From the NCBI GenBank assembly GCA_045866215.1, contig AP035880.1:2480001-2544000 (forward strand): DNA of 64,000 nt, in the 5' to 3' direction. Positions 32,779-41,453 of this stretch are shown piece by piece. The translations under genes were made by a program, and so were the position numbers. Position 1 is the stretch's first letter, and the number at the start of each line of letters is the position of its first letter. This DNA is from Croceivirga sp009797885. GTDB lineage: Bacteria; Bacteroidota; Bacteroidia; Flavobacteriales; Flavobacteriaceae. The notes beneath the pieces are model-generated. The model was given only the letters and a program-made list of their open reading frames with translations. It made no database searches and was not told the origin of the DNA.

Positions 32779-34185
32779 GAGCGGACTCAAAAGTTTTGCC
32801 GATCCTTCCCGTATTTTTGCCCGCCTACTACGTTGTAGGAACCCATCATGGTCCACTTCCTGGGATTTTGAACAGTTATTTAGAAAATCATTCTTAAGAT
32901 CGGCACTTATTTTTGGATCATAGATAATGACATTGACCTCATAGTTTTGTTGTAGACTTCGGTCATCCAGGTTAGCCGTACCAATACTGGCAATTTTGGT
33001 GTCACTTATCACCATTTTGCTATGCAAGAACCCATACGGATATAGGTATATTTTTATGCCTGCTTTTAAATACGCCTCAAAATATGCCCTAACACACCAG
33101 TCCACTACTTTACTATCCGTAGTTGCGGACAGCAATAGTTTTACATCCACCCCACTAAGGGAAGCCGTTTTAAGGCTTTGTAAAATGGCCTGACTTGGAA
33201 TGATGTAGGGGTTGGCAATATACAGGTATTCCTTTGCCTGGTTTATAATGGTAAAATAGACCTGTTCCATTATGGCAAAATCATCATCTGGCCCACTGGG
33301 AACTATCTGCAAATGGGTTTTTTGGTTGGGGGCTATCGTTTTTGAAGCGGTCATGGGCAGGTTGGACCCCCCTTCGGATTTTCCACTTGCAAGATACCAA
33401 TCCGACAAAAAGACCTTGTTAAGAAAAGCTACGGCTTCCCCTTTCAATTGCAGGTGGATATCGTGCCACCTTCCCAAATCCGGATCCCCCTTAAGATATT
33501 TGTCCGAGATATTTATGCCGCCCGTGAACCCCACTTGGTTATCCACCACAATAATTTTTCTGTGGTTCCTATAGTTCAATGCCGCCAGAAACCTTCCCAA
33601 CCTAAATGGAAGAAACTGTTCTACTTCCACCCCAATATTTTTGAGCTTTTGAATGTACCCTTTACTCAAGGAATAGCTGCCTATACCATCATAAATTAGC
33701 TTAATGGAGACGTTTTGCCTTCTCTTTTTTTCAAATAGCTCCAGGAATTTCTGGGCCAATAGGCCATCTTCAAAAATATAGTATTGGATATGAATGTGGT
33801 TTTGGGCGCGTTCCAACGCTTTAAAAATGGACTCAAAGGTTTCCTTACCATCCTTGAGCAATACCAAAGAGTTCAATGCGGTAATGGGAATTTTAGTGGT
33901 CCTTTCAATCAGTTTTTGGACCTTGTGACCTTCTAGATCGGATGGAATGGGGGCAGCTGTTATTTCTGGAAGATGCTCCAAAAAGTCCCGGCTAAGTACA
34001 AAAAGCTTGTTTTTTCGCCTGTTCCTTCCAAACATAAGATACAGTAGCATTCCCCCAAGGGGGATGGTAAAAATGGCCAAAAGCCAGGCCAAGGTTTTAC
34101 TCGGCCTAATCCCATTGATAAGCAAGCTTATGACCAGTGCAAAAGCAATGACCACATAAGCAATGATGAACAGAAATAGCAACAT
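32773..34185 (-). CDS. cls: Cardiolipin synthase, phospholipase D family
   Basis: 470 residues. Two N-terminal membrane helices (about 2-22 and 32-50) are followed by two PLD domains with intact HKD motifs: HRKIIVVD (about 215) and HSKMVISD (about 395). It joins two phosphatidylglycerol molecules into cardiolipin and glycerol at the inner membrane. Length fits ClsA-type enzymes (about 480). It has its own box promoter on the minus strand (34211-34253), so membrane-lipid remodelling appears to belong to the stress regulon. Confidence 0.94.
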   Translation of the reverse strand: MLLFLFIIAYVVIAFALVISLLINGIRPSKTLAWLLAIFTIPLGGMLLYLMFGRNRRKNKLFVLSRDFLEHLPEITAAPIPSDLEGHKVQKLIERTTKIPITALNSLVLLKDGKETFESIFKALERAQNHIHIQYYIFEDGLLAQKFLELFEKKRRQNVSIKLIYDGIGSYSLSKGYIQKLKNIGVEVEQFLPFRLGRFLAALNYRNHRKIIVVDNQVGFTGGINISDKYLKGDPDLGRWHDIHLQLKGEAVAFLNKVFLSDWYLASGKSEGGSNLPMTASKTIAPNQKTHLQIVPSGPDDDFAIMEQVYFTIINQAKEYLYIANPYIIPSQAILQSLKTASLSGVDVKLLLSATTDSKVVDWCVRAYFEAYLKAGIKIYLYPYGFLHSKMVISDTKIASIGTANLDDRSLQQNYEVNVIIYDPKISADLKNDFLNNCSKSQEVDHDGFLQRSRRAKIREGSAKLLSPLL

Positions 34186-34210
34186 TTTATGAAATGGGAA
34201 GGGTCGGAAA

Positions 34211-34253
34211 TAAAGGTATGGGATTTAAGGATAGTGGTTACTGAGATAGATCA
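34211..34253 (-). promoter_or_regulatory. Crp/Fnr-type box promoter of cardiolipin synthase
   Basis: Box TGAGATAGATCA at 34242-34253 (one base off the Y consensus) and minus-strand -7 element TACCTTTA starting at 34218, 35 bases after the box start. The start codon is at 34185. Confidence 0.68.
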
Positions 34254-34317
34254 GCTGGTTGTGAATTGGAATGATGGTGAACCAATACGGTTAACACCTC
34301 GTGATACATCCAGGCTC

Positions 34318-34494
34318 TTATAATTTGGCCAGGCTATTGTCCAAATCCGGGAGAAGCTCAACAACCTTTTTAGAGAATTCCTGTTTGAGGTCCTCAGAAT
34401 AAGCTCGGTAGGTTGCCAATCCAATTAGGAAAGATCCTAACAGTAAAGCCCCAATAAGAATTCTGAGCCCAAAAGTGTCCTTGGAAGTTTTCAT
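34318..34494 (-). CDS. Small single-pass membrane protein, 58 residues
   Basis: Reading frame ATG at 34494 to TAA at 34318. The product has one membrane helix (about 11-28: ILIGALLLGSFLIGLATY) and an amphipathic charged tail (SEDLKQEFSKKVVELLPDLD). Codon use is like that of neighbouring genes. No family recognised. The box at 34242 lies downstream of this gene, so it is not driven by it. The rest of the 473-base region between 34186 and 34658 holds the cls promoter and an AT-rich stretch with no gene. Confidence 0.55.
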   Translation of the reverse strand: MKTSKDTFGLRILIGALLLGSFLIGLATYRAYSEDLKQEFSKKVVELLPDLDNSLAKL

Positions 34495-34658
34495 TTCTTA
34501 AAAATGTTAAAGACAAGTTAACGATTTTTTTGATTTAAGAAAAAATTAACATCAAAATCACAATGAATACGGGGTTTGACGTCATAAATCTTCTCAGGAT
34601 AATTGCATATCCATAATTTTAAGAAATTTCTTACGTTAATGGAAGAAAGCATACGTAT

Positions 34659-36455
34659 TTGAAGGTTGACCTAAAAGAAAATTTTGATTTGCGGGAGTCT
34701 CCTATTCCTTTGGTTTTTATGGATAAGGACCATGGGATATTGCAATTCTCTACAGGGGTATTGAACTTTTTTGAACTCCCAAATTCACATGTTCCCAAGA
34801 AACTGGACGACCTATTTGGTGAATTGCCATTAGGCCTTAAAACATGCGTAAACAACAATTTGGAACATGTGGAAATTATCCCCATAGTTTCAAAAAAGGG
34901 GAAACAGCGATGGATTAAGGCTTCCTTGTTTCCCTTTAGCAATGGGTCCACCGGATTTCAGGTCTTTTTTGATGATGTTACCGAAGATAAGGAGCACTAT
35001 GAATTGGCGCTGGAGGCTAAAAAAATAGCAAAGATTGGAAGTTGGAAGGTCGACTTGATCAAGAATTCAATTTTCTGGTCCAAGATAACCAAGACCATTC
35101 ATGAAGTTCCTTCGGATTTTGAACCTGATTTGGAAAAGGGCATCAATTTTTACAAAGAAGGTGAGCATAGGGAAAGGATTGTGGAAGCGGTATCGGCGTG
35201 CATAGAATCTGGAAAACCCTTTGATGTGGAACTGATCATTGTAACCGCAAAAGGCAATGAGAAGTGGGTTCGGTCCATTGGGGAAGCGGAGCGCAGCAAT
35301 GGGAAGACCATAGGGTTTTATGGGGTGTTTCAGGATATTGATGAGATCAAGCGCGAAAAGCTCAAGAACGAGGAATTGAACAATCGTATGCGGGCTGCGG
35401 TGCAGAGCGCCCAAATTGGTATTTGGGATTGGGACGTGGTCAACAACCATCTTATCTGGGACGATAATATGTTCACCATTTTCGATATAGATCGAGATGA
35501 ATTTAAAGAGGCCTACAAAGCTTGGGAATCCGCGCTTCACCCTGAAGACAAGGAGCGCGCCACCCATGAAGTAGCGCTGGCCCTTGAGGGCGAGAAAGAC
35601 TTTGATACCGTGTTTCGGATACGAAAACAGGATGGGTCAATTGCACATATCCAGGGAAGGGCGCAGGTTTTTAGGGATGGGAACGGAAAGCCACTCCGTA
35701 TGGTCGGAATCAATGCCGATGTTACCAAACTCAAAAGAAAGGACGAACGTTTGCGCAAGCTTTTGGATTTGACGGAAAAGCAAAACCAAAAACTGTTGAA
35801 CTTTGCACAGATCGTATCGCACAACCTTCGTTCCAACTCCAGTAATATATCCATGTTGTCCGGAATGCTATTGTCCAATATCGTGAAAAAGGAACAGGAT
35901 AAATTTCTGGACATGATCCACACTTCCTCAGAAAGGTTGGAAGAGACCTTGAACCAGCTAAATGAAATCATAAGAATTCAAGAAACAAGGTATAGTGACT
36001 TACATGGGGTGAAGGTGTTGCCGATACTGGAAAACGTTTTGGAACGTATCAACGCCACCATTGTGGAATCCAAGGCGGAGGTTTGTATTGACATGCCCAA
36101 AGCGATAAGGGTAATAGGTGTAGAGCCCTATCTAACAAGCATTTTCATGAACCTTCTGACCAATAGCATCAAATACAAATCTCCCCAAAGGGCACTTAAG
36201 ATTACTATAAAGGCAGAAATTCTGGGCAATCGGACCGTAATAGGTTTTGAGGACAACGGCTTGGGAATTGATTTGGAAAAGAACGCCAAAAACCTTTTCG
36301 GGATGTACAAGACCTTTCATAACAATGAGGATGCCAAAGGGGTTGGATTGTTCATTTCAAAGAACCAAATGGAGGCCATGAATGGAAAAATCGAAGTAAG
36401 AAGTACCGTCAATAAGGGCAGTACATTTTACTTGTACTTTAATAACAACGAATAA
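34659..36455 (+). CDS. PAS sensor histidine kinase (soluble)
   Basis: 598 residues from a TTG start; no ATG fits before the first PAS domain. Three PAS or PAC-like units (about 10-115, 120-230, 240-360; the third WDWDVVNNHLIWDDNMFTIF) precede a HisKA-like region with the atypical H-box IVSHNLRSNSSNISML and a HATPase domain (FEDNGLGIDLEKN, GVGLFISKNQ). Such H-boxes are common in Bacteroidota kinases. No membrane segments, so sensing is cytoplasmic. A receiver-only regulator follows after nine bases. An out-of-frame ATG at 34639 starts a seven-codon frame that ends across the TTG. Confidence 0.9.
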   Translation: MKVDLKENFDLRESPIPLVFMDKDHGILQFSTGVLNFFELPNSHVPKKLDDLFGELPLGLKTCVNNNLEHVEIIPIVSKKGKQRWIKASLFPFSNGSTGFQVFFDDVTEDKEHYELALEAKKIAKIGSWKVDLIKNSIFWSKITKTIHEVPSDFEPDLEKGINFYKEGEHRERIVEAVSACIESGKPFDVELIIVTAKGNEKWVRSIGEAERSNGKTIGFYGVFQDIDEIKREKLKNEELNNRMRAAVQSAQIGIWDWDVVNNHLIWDDNMFTIFDIDRDEFKEAYKAWESALHPEDKERATHEVALALEGEKDFDTVFRIRKQDGSIAHIQGRAQVFRDGNGKPLRMVGINADVTKLKRKDERLRKLLDLTEKQNQKLLNFAQIVSHNLRSNSSNISMLSGMLLSNIVKKEQDKFLDMIHTSSERLEETLNQLNEIIRIQETRYSDLHGVKVLPILENVLERINATIVESKAEVCIDMPKAIRVIGVEPYLTSIFMNLLTNSIKYKSPQRALKITIKAEILGNRTVIGFEDNGLGIDLEKNAKNLFGMYKTFHNNEDAKGVGLFISKNQMEAMNGKIEVRSTVNKGSTFYLYFNNNE

Positions 36456-36464
36456 GAGGATCAT

Positions 36465-36860
36465 ATGGGGGCGAAGAAATTATTTTTGGTCGATGATGAC
36501 GTGATATTTAAAATTGCTGCCGAGGTGCTGATCAAAACCCATAAGCTGGCCGATGAAGTGGTACAAATGTCAAATGGCCTCGAGGCCTATAACGCCCTAA
36601 TCGCATTGGAGCATAGCCCCAATGACCTACCGGATGTCATGCTTTTGGATATCAATATGCCGGTTATGAACGGCTGGGAACTCTTGGAAGAACTAAAACA
36701 AGGACCGGAAATCATTAGGAATCAGGTCCAAATACATATTTTAACCTCCTCCATAGCCCCAGAAGATTTGAACCTTTCCAAAACATATGATTTTATTGAT
36801 GGGTACATTACCAAACCACTGACCAATTCTGATATCGATAAAGTTAAAAAGGGCCTTTAA
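36465..36860 (+). CDS. Single-domain response regulator (receiver only)
   Basis: 131 residues, all receiver domain: acidic pocket LVDDD near the start, phospho-acceptor in VMLLDINMPVMNGWE (about D65), Thr/Ser in ILTSS and Lys in YITKPL. No output domain, so it probably passes phosphate on or acts by protein contact. The pair with the PAS kinase just upstream is a common Bacteroidota arrangement. Its end lies eight bases from the convergent TauE/SafE gene. Confidence 0.93.
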   Translation: MGAKKLFLVDDDVIFKIAAEVLIKTHKLADEVVQMSNGLEAYNALIALEHSPNDLPDVMLLDINMPVMNGWELLEELKQGPEIIRNQVQIHILTSSIAPEDLNLSKTYDFIDGYITKPLTNSDIDKVKKGL

Positions 36861-36868
36861 TCCCCATT

Positions 36869-37624
36869 TTACTTCAAAAGAATGGCAATGGCACCTATTG
36901 CCGTTACCACAAGTATAAATTTTCGGTAAAGGGAATCGTTGATGAATTTCAATACCTTGGCGCCAACAACAAATCCCAGCAACAAGGCAGGAAACAGTTT
37001 TAGGTTTAGAACCAAGGTTTCTGCAGAAATCGTTTTCCAAACAAAAACATGAAAAGGAACTTTAAATAGATTGGTTATAAAAAACAACCAGGCTGCCGTG
37101 CCCACAAATTCGTTTTTGGGAAGACGTAGCATCAAAAAATAAAGGTTGGTAAATGGCCCGGCCATATTTCCGATCATTGTGGTGAGCCCCGCCAGGATTC
37201 CACTTCCGGAGGCAAAGGTCCAATGCCGGGGAACGGTTTTGGACTTTCGAATGTCCCAAAAGACCAATAGCCCAAGGCTTACAAAAATGATGGTCACCAT
37301 GGCAACCTTAAAAAGGCGTTCGGGCATGTCCTTTCCCAGGACTACACCGGCCAAAATCCCCAGGGCCATCCAGGGCAAAATCTTCAAAATGGGTTTCCAT
37401 TGCGCATGTCTGTTGTAATAAAGTACAGCGGCAATATCCCCAAGGACTAGAAAGGGCATGATGATTCCAGTGGATGCCTTGGCCCCAAAAGCAAGGGCAA
37501 GTAGGGTGACATTGAACAGGGAGAGCCCCTTAAGCCCTGCTTTGGATATCCCTATCATGAACGCGGCAAGCAAGGCCAAAATCCAGGCAGAAACGGAAAC
37601 GTCTGTAAAAAGGGGAAGAAGCAT
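36869..37624 (-). CDS. TauE/SafE-family sulfite or sulfonate exporter
   Basis: 251 residues with seven or eight membrane helices. The repeats typical of the family are seen: GISKAGLKGLSLFNVTLLALAFGAKASTGIIMPFLVLGDI in the first half and the matching GLTTMIGNMAGPFTNLYFL in the second. TauE/SafE proteins export sulfite, sulfoacetate or related anions. A link to the persulfide dioxygenase-like gene at 15918 is conceivable because that enzyme makes sulfite, but they are 19 kb apart. Confidence 0.92.
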   Translation of the reverse strand: MLLPLFTDVSVSAWILALLAAFMIGISKAGLKGLSLFNVTLLALAFGAKASTGIIMPFLVLGDIAAVLYYNRHAQWKPILKILPWMALGILAGVVLGKDMPERLFKVAMVTIIFVSLGLLVFWDIRKSKTVPRHWTFASGSGILAGLTTMIGNMAGPFTNLYFLMLRLPKNEFVGTAAWLFFITNLFKVPFHVFVWKTISAETLVLNLKLFPALLLGFVVGAKVLKFINDSLYRKFILVVTAIGAIAILLK

Positions 37625-37793
37625 ATAATGGGTACTGGGTCAAAAGTACCATAAAATTGATTTTACTTCCAGTACAATAATACCCTTAAACGCGTTGAAT
37701 CTGTAGAATCTTGTCATTTATTGCTACTAATGTTTCAAAAGAAAAGCCGATTCCAAAAAAGTAATATCTTTAAGATTCAACCAAAACCAACTT

Positions 37794-39605
37794 ATGGATA
37801 TTCAAACCCTTGACTACCTCATCATTTTTGGATTTTTCGCAATTGTACTTTTTATAGGAGTTTATGTTTCAAAAAAATCGGGGAAAAGCTCGTCCGAATA
37901 CTTTTTGTCCGGCAGGACCATGCCTTGGTGGTTGTTGGGCCTTTCCATGGTGGCCACAACATTTTCTACGGACACCCCCAATCTGGTGACCGATTTGGTG
38001 AGGTCCAACGGGGTCTCGGGAAACTGGGGTTGGTGGTGTTTCCTGCTTACGGGGATGCTTACCGTATTTGTATATGCAAAGCTGTGGAGAAAGTCCAATG
38101 TAAAAACGGATTTGGAATTTTATGAACTGCGTTATGGCGGAAAACCCGCAAGTTTCTTAAGAAAATTTAGGGCCGTTTATCTCGGGATTTTGTTCAATGT
38201 CATCACCATGTCCGCGGTGACCCTGGCGGCGATTAAAATAGGCGGTGTCATGTTGGGGCTTGAACCTTGGGTTACTGTGGTTGCCGCTGGGCTAATAACG
38301 GTAATCTTTAGTGCATTGGGCGGTTTTAAAGGGGTGGTCTATAGCGACTTTCTTTTGTTCTTTGTGGCAATGGCAGGAGCTATAGGTGCGGCCTATTATT
38401 TGGTGAACCTTCCGGAGGTCGGCGGTATACAGGCCATTATGGACAATGATAATGTGAAGGACAAACTAAGCATTCTTCCCGATTTTAGTGATAAAAAAGC
38501 ACTGATAACCATTCTTATCATTCCCTTGGCGGTACAATGGTGGAGCTCCTGGTATCCGGGGGGAGAACCCGGAGGGGGAGGGTATATTGCCCAACGGATG
38601 TTGGCGGCAAAAAATGAAAATCACGCCATAGGGGCGACCTTCTTTTTTAATATTATGCACTATGCACTGCGTCCCTGGCCCTGGATTTTGGTGGCTTTGG
38701 CCTCTTTGGTGGTGTACCCGGATGTAGCGAGCATACATGAAGCCTTCCCCAATGTGGCGGCAGATAAGTTGGGGCACGATCTTGCCTATTCGGCAATGTT
38801 GACCAAACTACCCAGTGGACTGTTGGGCATTGTACTCGCTTCTTTGGTCGCTGCCTATATGAGTACCATTTCCACACAATTGAACTGGGGCTCCTCCTAC
38901 ATTGTCTATGATTTTTACAAGCAACAGATAAATCCAGATGCCAGTGAAAAGCAGATGGTTGCCGTTGGCCGGTTGTCCACGGTGGTGCTCATGGTCTTAA
39001 GCGCTTTTTTGGCACTGGCCATGCAAAATGCAATGGGCATTTTCAATTTGTTGCTGTCATTTGGGGCGGGAACGGGATTGATTTTCATCTTGCGTTGGTT
39101 CTGGTGGCGGATTAATGCCTGGAGCGAGATAACGGCCATGTTCTCTTCCGGAATTTTGGCCATTTTGCTGGAGACTACCTCCCTTAGAGCCTTCCTTTTT
39201 GCACCCGAGACCGGACTGCTGCCGGATTGGGGCGAACTGCCATTTATTATGCTGGTGACCTCGGTGATCTGGTTGACGGCCACCTTTGTTACCCAGCCCG
39301 AATCCAACGAAGTATTGCGCGACTTTTATAAACGAATTCAGCCTGGTGGTCCAGGATGGGAAAAAGTAGTGGACGAAGCCAAGGCCGAAAACGTTACAGT
39401 GGTGCACGATAATGAAAAATGGAGTGTGCCTTCGGGGATTAAGGCCATGCTTTTGGGCGTAATCCTCATTTACACCATTATGTTCGCCACAGGACATTGG
39501 ATATATGGGAAAACAACAAGTGCTTTTATCCTAACCATGGTAGCGGCCCTTTCAGGTTTCCTATTGATCAGGGTTTGGAACAAAATGAAGGACAACCTAC
39601 TGTAA
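37794..39605 (+). CDS. Sodium:solute symporter family protein (SSS)
   Basis: 603 residues with about 14 membrane helices. Family features include YFLSGRTMPWWLLGLSMVATTFS near the N terminus, ALGGFKGVVYSDFLLFFVAM, and GIVLASLVAAYMSTISTQLNWGSSYIVYDFY in the middle. Takes up a solute (sugar, amino acid or vitamin-like) with Na+. Substrate cannot be told. Its stop overlaps the next start (TAATG), so it is coupled to the acyltransferase-like gene, which hints at an aminosugar or similar substrate for both. A TANNTTTA-like -7 element (TATCTTTA near 37767) lies upstream. Confidence 0.93.
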   Translation: MDIQTLDYLIIFGFFAIVLFIGVYVSKKSGKSSSEYFLSGRTMPWWLLGLSMVATTFSTDTPNLVTDLVRSNGVSGNWGWWCFLLTGMLTVFVYAKLWRKSNVKTDLEFYELRYGGKPASFLRKFRAVYLGILFNVITMSAVTLAAIKIGGVMLGLEPWVTVVAAGLITVIFSALGGFKGVVYSDFLLFFVAMAGAIGAAYYLVNLPEVGGIQAIMDNDNVKDKLSILPDFSDKKALITILIIPLAVQWWSSWYPGGEPGGGGYIAQRMLAAKNENHAIGATFFFNIMHYALRPWPWILVALASLVVYPDVASIHEAFPNVAADKLGHDLAYSAMLTKLPSGLLGIVLASLVAAYMSTISTQLNWGSSYIVYDFYKQQINPDASEKQMVAVGRLSTVVLMVLSAFLALAMQNAMGIFNLLLSFGAGTGLIFILRWFWWRINAWSEITAMFSSGILAILLETTSLRAFLFAPETGLLPDWGELPFIMLVTSVIWLTATFVTQPESNEVLRDFYKRIQPGGPGWEKVVDEAKAENVTVVHDNEKWSVPSGIKAMLLGVILIYTIMFATGHWIYGKTTSAFILTMVAALSGFLLIRVWNKMKDNLL

Positions 39606-40693
39606 TGAAGGATAGAATACGCTCCGTGGATATTTTTAGAGGGATTACCATTGTCCTAATGATCTTGGTCAATACGCCCGGGACATGGTCCAAGGTGTAC
39701 GCCCCTTTACTACATGCAGAATGGCACGGGTACACCCCAACGGATTTGGTATTTCCCTTCTTTCTGTTCATTGTGGGGACCTCCATTGTGTTTGCCTATC
39801 AAAACAAAAGCCCTTCAAAGGCAACGTATAAAAAGATTACCGTCCGAAGTTTGAAACTCATAGGATTGGGACTGTTTCTGGGAGCGTTTACCATTAGCTT
39901 TCCATTCATAAAGGAATTCGCCGAGATTCGATTTCCTGGGGTTTTGCAACGGATTGGAGTGGTCTTCTTTTTTGCCGCCATCCTATTTCTTAATCTTAAA
40001 TGGAAAAAATTGATTTGGATTACGGCCGGTATCCTGGTGGGGTATTGGTTGCTCATGACCTTTGTTCCCGTTGAAGGGCAAGCCTCTACATTTGAAAGGG
40101 CTCCCAACAATTTAGCCAATTATTTGGATGTGAGCCTATTGGGTTCCCATACCTATAAACCGGATTACGATCCTGAAGGATTATTGAGTACAATTCCTGC
40201 AATAGCGAGCTCACTTCTGGGAATTTTTACCGGGTTGGTATTGCGGTCCAAACATGAAAAAAAGGCGACCATCCTGTTTGGCCTAGGCGGTTGTTTTTTG
40301 ATTTTGGGACATCTTTGGGATTTTGCTTTTCCAATAAACAAGGCCTTATGGACCAGTAGTTTTGTATTGGTTACCGGCGGATGGGCAAATATTATTTTGG
40401 CGTTGATCTATTACTTGACCGATGTACGAAAGATCCAGTTCGGAAGTATCTTTAGATACGCAGGGGCAAATGCCATTGTAGTGTATTTCCTGTCCAGCTT
40501 CGTCACAAAACTGTTTTACTCCATAAAAGTGGACAGTGAAACCTCATTGCACGGATGGTTGTTCCAAAAAATCTATGTCCATGATTTTCTTTCCATGCAA
40601 ATGTCCTCCCTGCTTTATGGGCTAACGGTGGTTTCCTTTTATTGCCTGTTGGCGTATTTCCTGTATCTAAAGAAAATATTCATTAAAGTGTGA
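39605..40693 (+). CDS. DUF5009/heparan-alpha-glucosaminide N-acetyltransferase-like membrane protein
   Basis: 362 residues with about ten membrane helices. The start MKDRIRSVDIFRGITIVLMILVN and HGYTPTDLVFPFFLFIVGTSIVF are the hallmarks of the DUF5009/NagX family, related to the human lysosomal HGSNAT, which acetylates terminal glucosamine across a membrane. The ATG at 39605 overlaps the stop of the symporter gene by one base; an upstream in-frame start at 39497 lies inside that gene and is rejected. A role in modification of an amino sugar taken up or exported by the symporter is an inference. Confidence 0.88.
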   Translation: MKDRIRSVDIFRGITIVLMILVNTPGTWSKVYAPLLHAEWHGYTPTDLVFPFFLFIVGTSIVFAYQNKSPSKATYKKITVRSLKLIGLGLFLGAFTISFPFIKEFAEIRFPGVLQRIGVVFFFAAILFLNLKWKKLIWITAGILVGYWLLMTFVPVEGQASTFERAPNNLANYLDVSLLGSHTYKPDYDPEGLLSTIPAIASSLLGIFTGLVLRSKHEKKATILFGLGGCFLILGHLWDFAFPINKALWTSSFVLVTGGWANIILALIYYLTDVRKIQFGSIFRYAGANAIVVYFLSSFVTKLFYSIKVDSETSLHGWLFQKIYVHDFLSMQMSSLLYGLTVVSFYCLLAYFLYLKKIFIKV

Positions 40694-40813
40694 TAAGCAC
40701 GTAACCACTGGGCTGGAGCGCCTTCTTTTTATCGTGTTCCGTTGGTGCCCCGATAGTTGGACCGGAAGTGTACGTGAGGACTGCACGCTTTCCAATTAAT
40801 GTAAATAGCCCCC

Positions 40814-41404
40814 TTAATTGATATTATGGAGCAGTCGGGCCACATATTTGCCAATCACATCAAACTCCAGGTTGACCTTTGAACCCATCTTATATGAATT
40901 GAACCGGGTATGGTCATAGGTATAGGGAATAATGGCAACACTAAATCGATTCTTTCGGGAATCCACCACGGTCAAGCTAACACCATCAACGGTAATTGAC
41001 CCCTTTTCTATGGTAATATTGTTTTGGGAGGGATCGTACTCAAATGTAAAGAACCAACTTCCCTCTTTTTCTTCAATGCCCACACAGGTTGCCGTTTGGT
41101 CTACATGACCTTGGACCAGGTGCCCATCCAAACGGGCGCCCAGGACCATGGCACGTTCCAGGTTTACAAAATCCCCCACTTCCAAATCCCCTAAACTGGA
41201 TTTGTCCAAGGTCTCCTGGATGGCGGTTACGGTATACACCTCTTCCCGTATGTCCACCACGGTGAGGCAGACCCCGTTATGTGCCACGCTTTGATCAATT
41301 TTAAGTTCATGGGAGATCGCCGATCGTATCCCAATATGTAGGTTTTCATTTTCCCTTTTCAATGCCGTTACCTCTCCTAAAGTCTCAATGATTCCTGTGA
41401 ACAT
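40814..41404 (-). CDS. ribE: Riboflavin synthase, alpha subunit
   Basis: 196 residues made of two lumazine-binding repeats (1-95 and 96-190). The start MFTGIIETLGEV is the family signature; VAHNGVCLTVVDI in repeat 1 matches GSITVDGVSLTVVDS in repeat 2. It converts two 6,7-dimethyl-8-ribityllumazine molecules into riboflavin and a pyrimidinedione. Divergent from pdxA with 49 bases between them; no FMN riboswitch is seen in that short gap. Confidence 0.96.
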   Translation of the reverse strand: MFTGIIETLGEVTALKRENENLHIGIRSAISHELKIDQSVAHNGVCLTVVDIREEVYTVTAIQETLDKSSLGDLEVGDFVNLERAMVLGARLDGHLVQGHVDQTATCVGIEEKEGSWFFTFEYDPSQNNITIEKGSITVDGVSLTVVDSRKNRFSVAIIPYTYDHTRFNSYKMGSKVNLEFDVIGKYVARLLHNIN

Positions 41405-41453
41405 CCCAATAATAATTTACCTAGCTTTGTTTTGTAAAATTAGGGATTCGATT

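Noticed and set aside
41405..41453. FMN riboswitch upstream of ribE
   Set aside because: The gap between ribE and pdxA is only 49 bases, too short for the riboswitch, and no RFN-like sequence is present.
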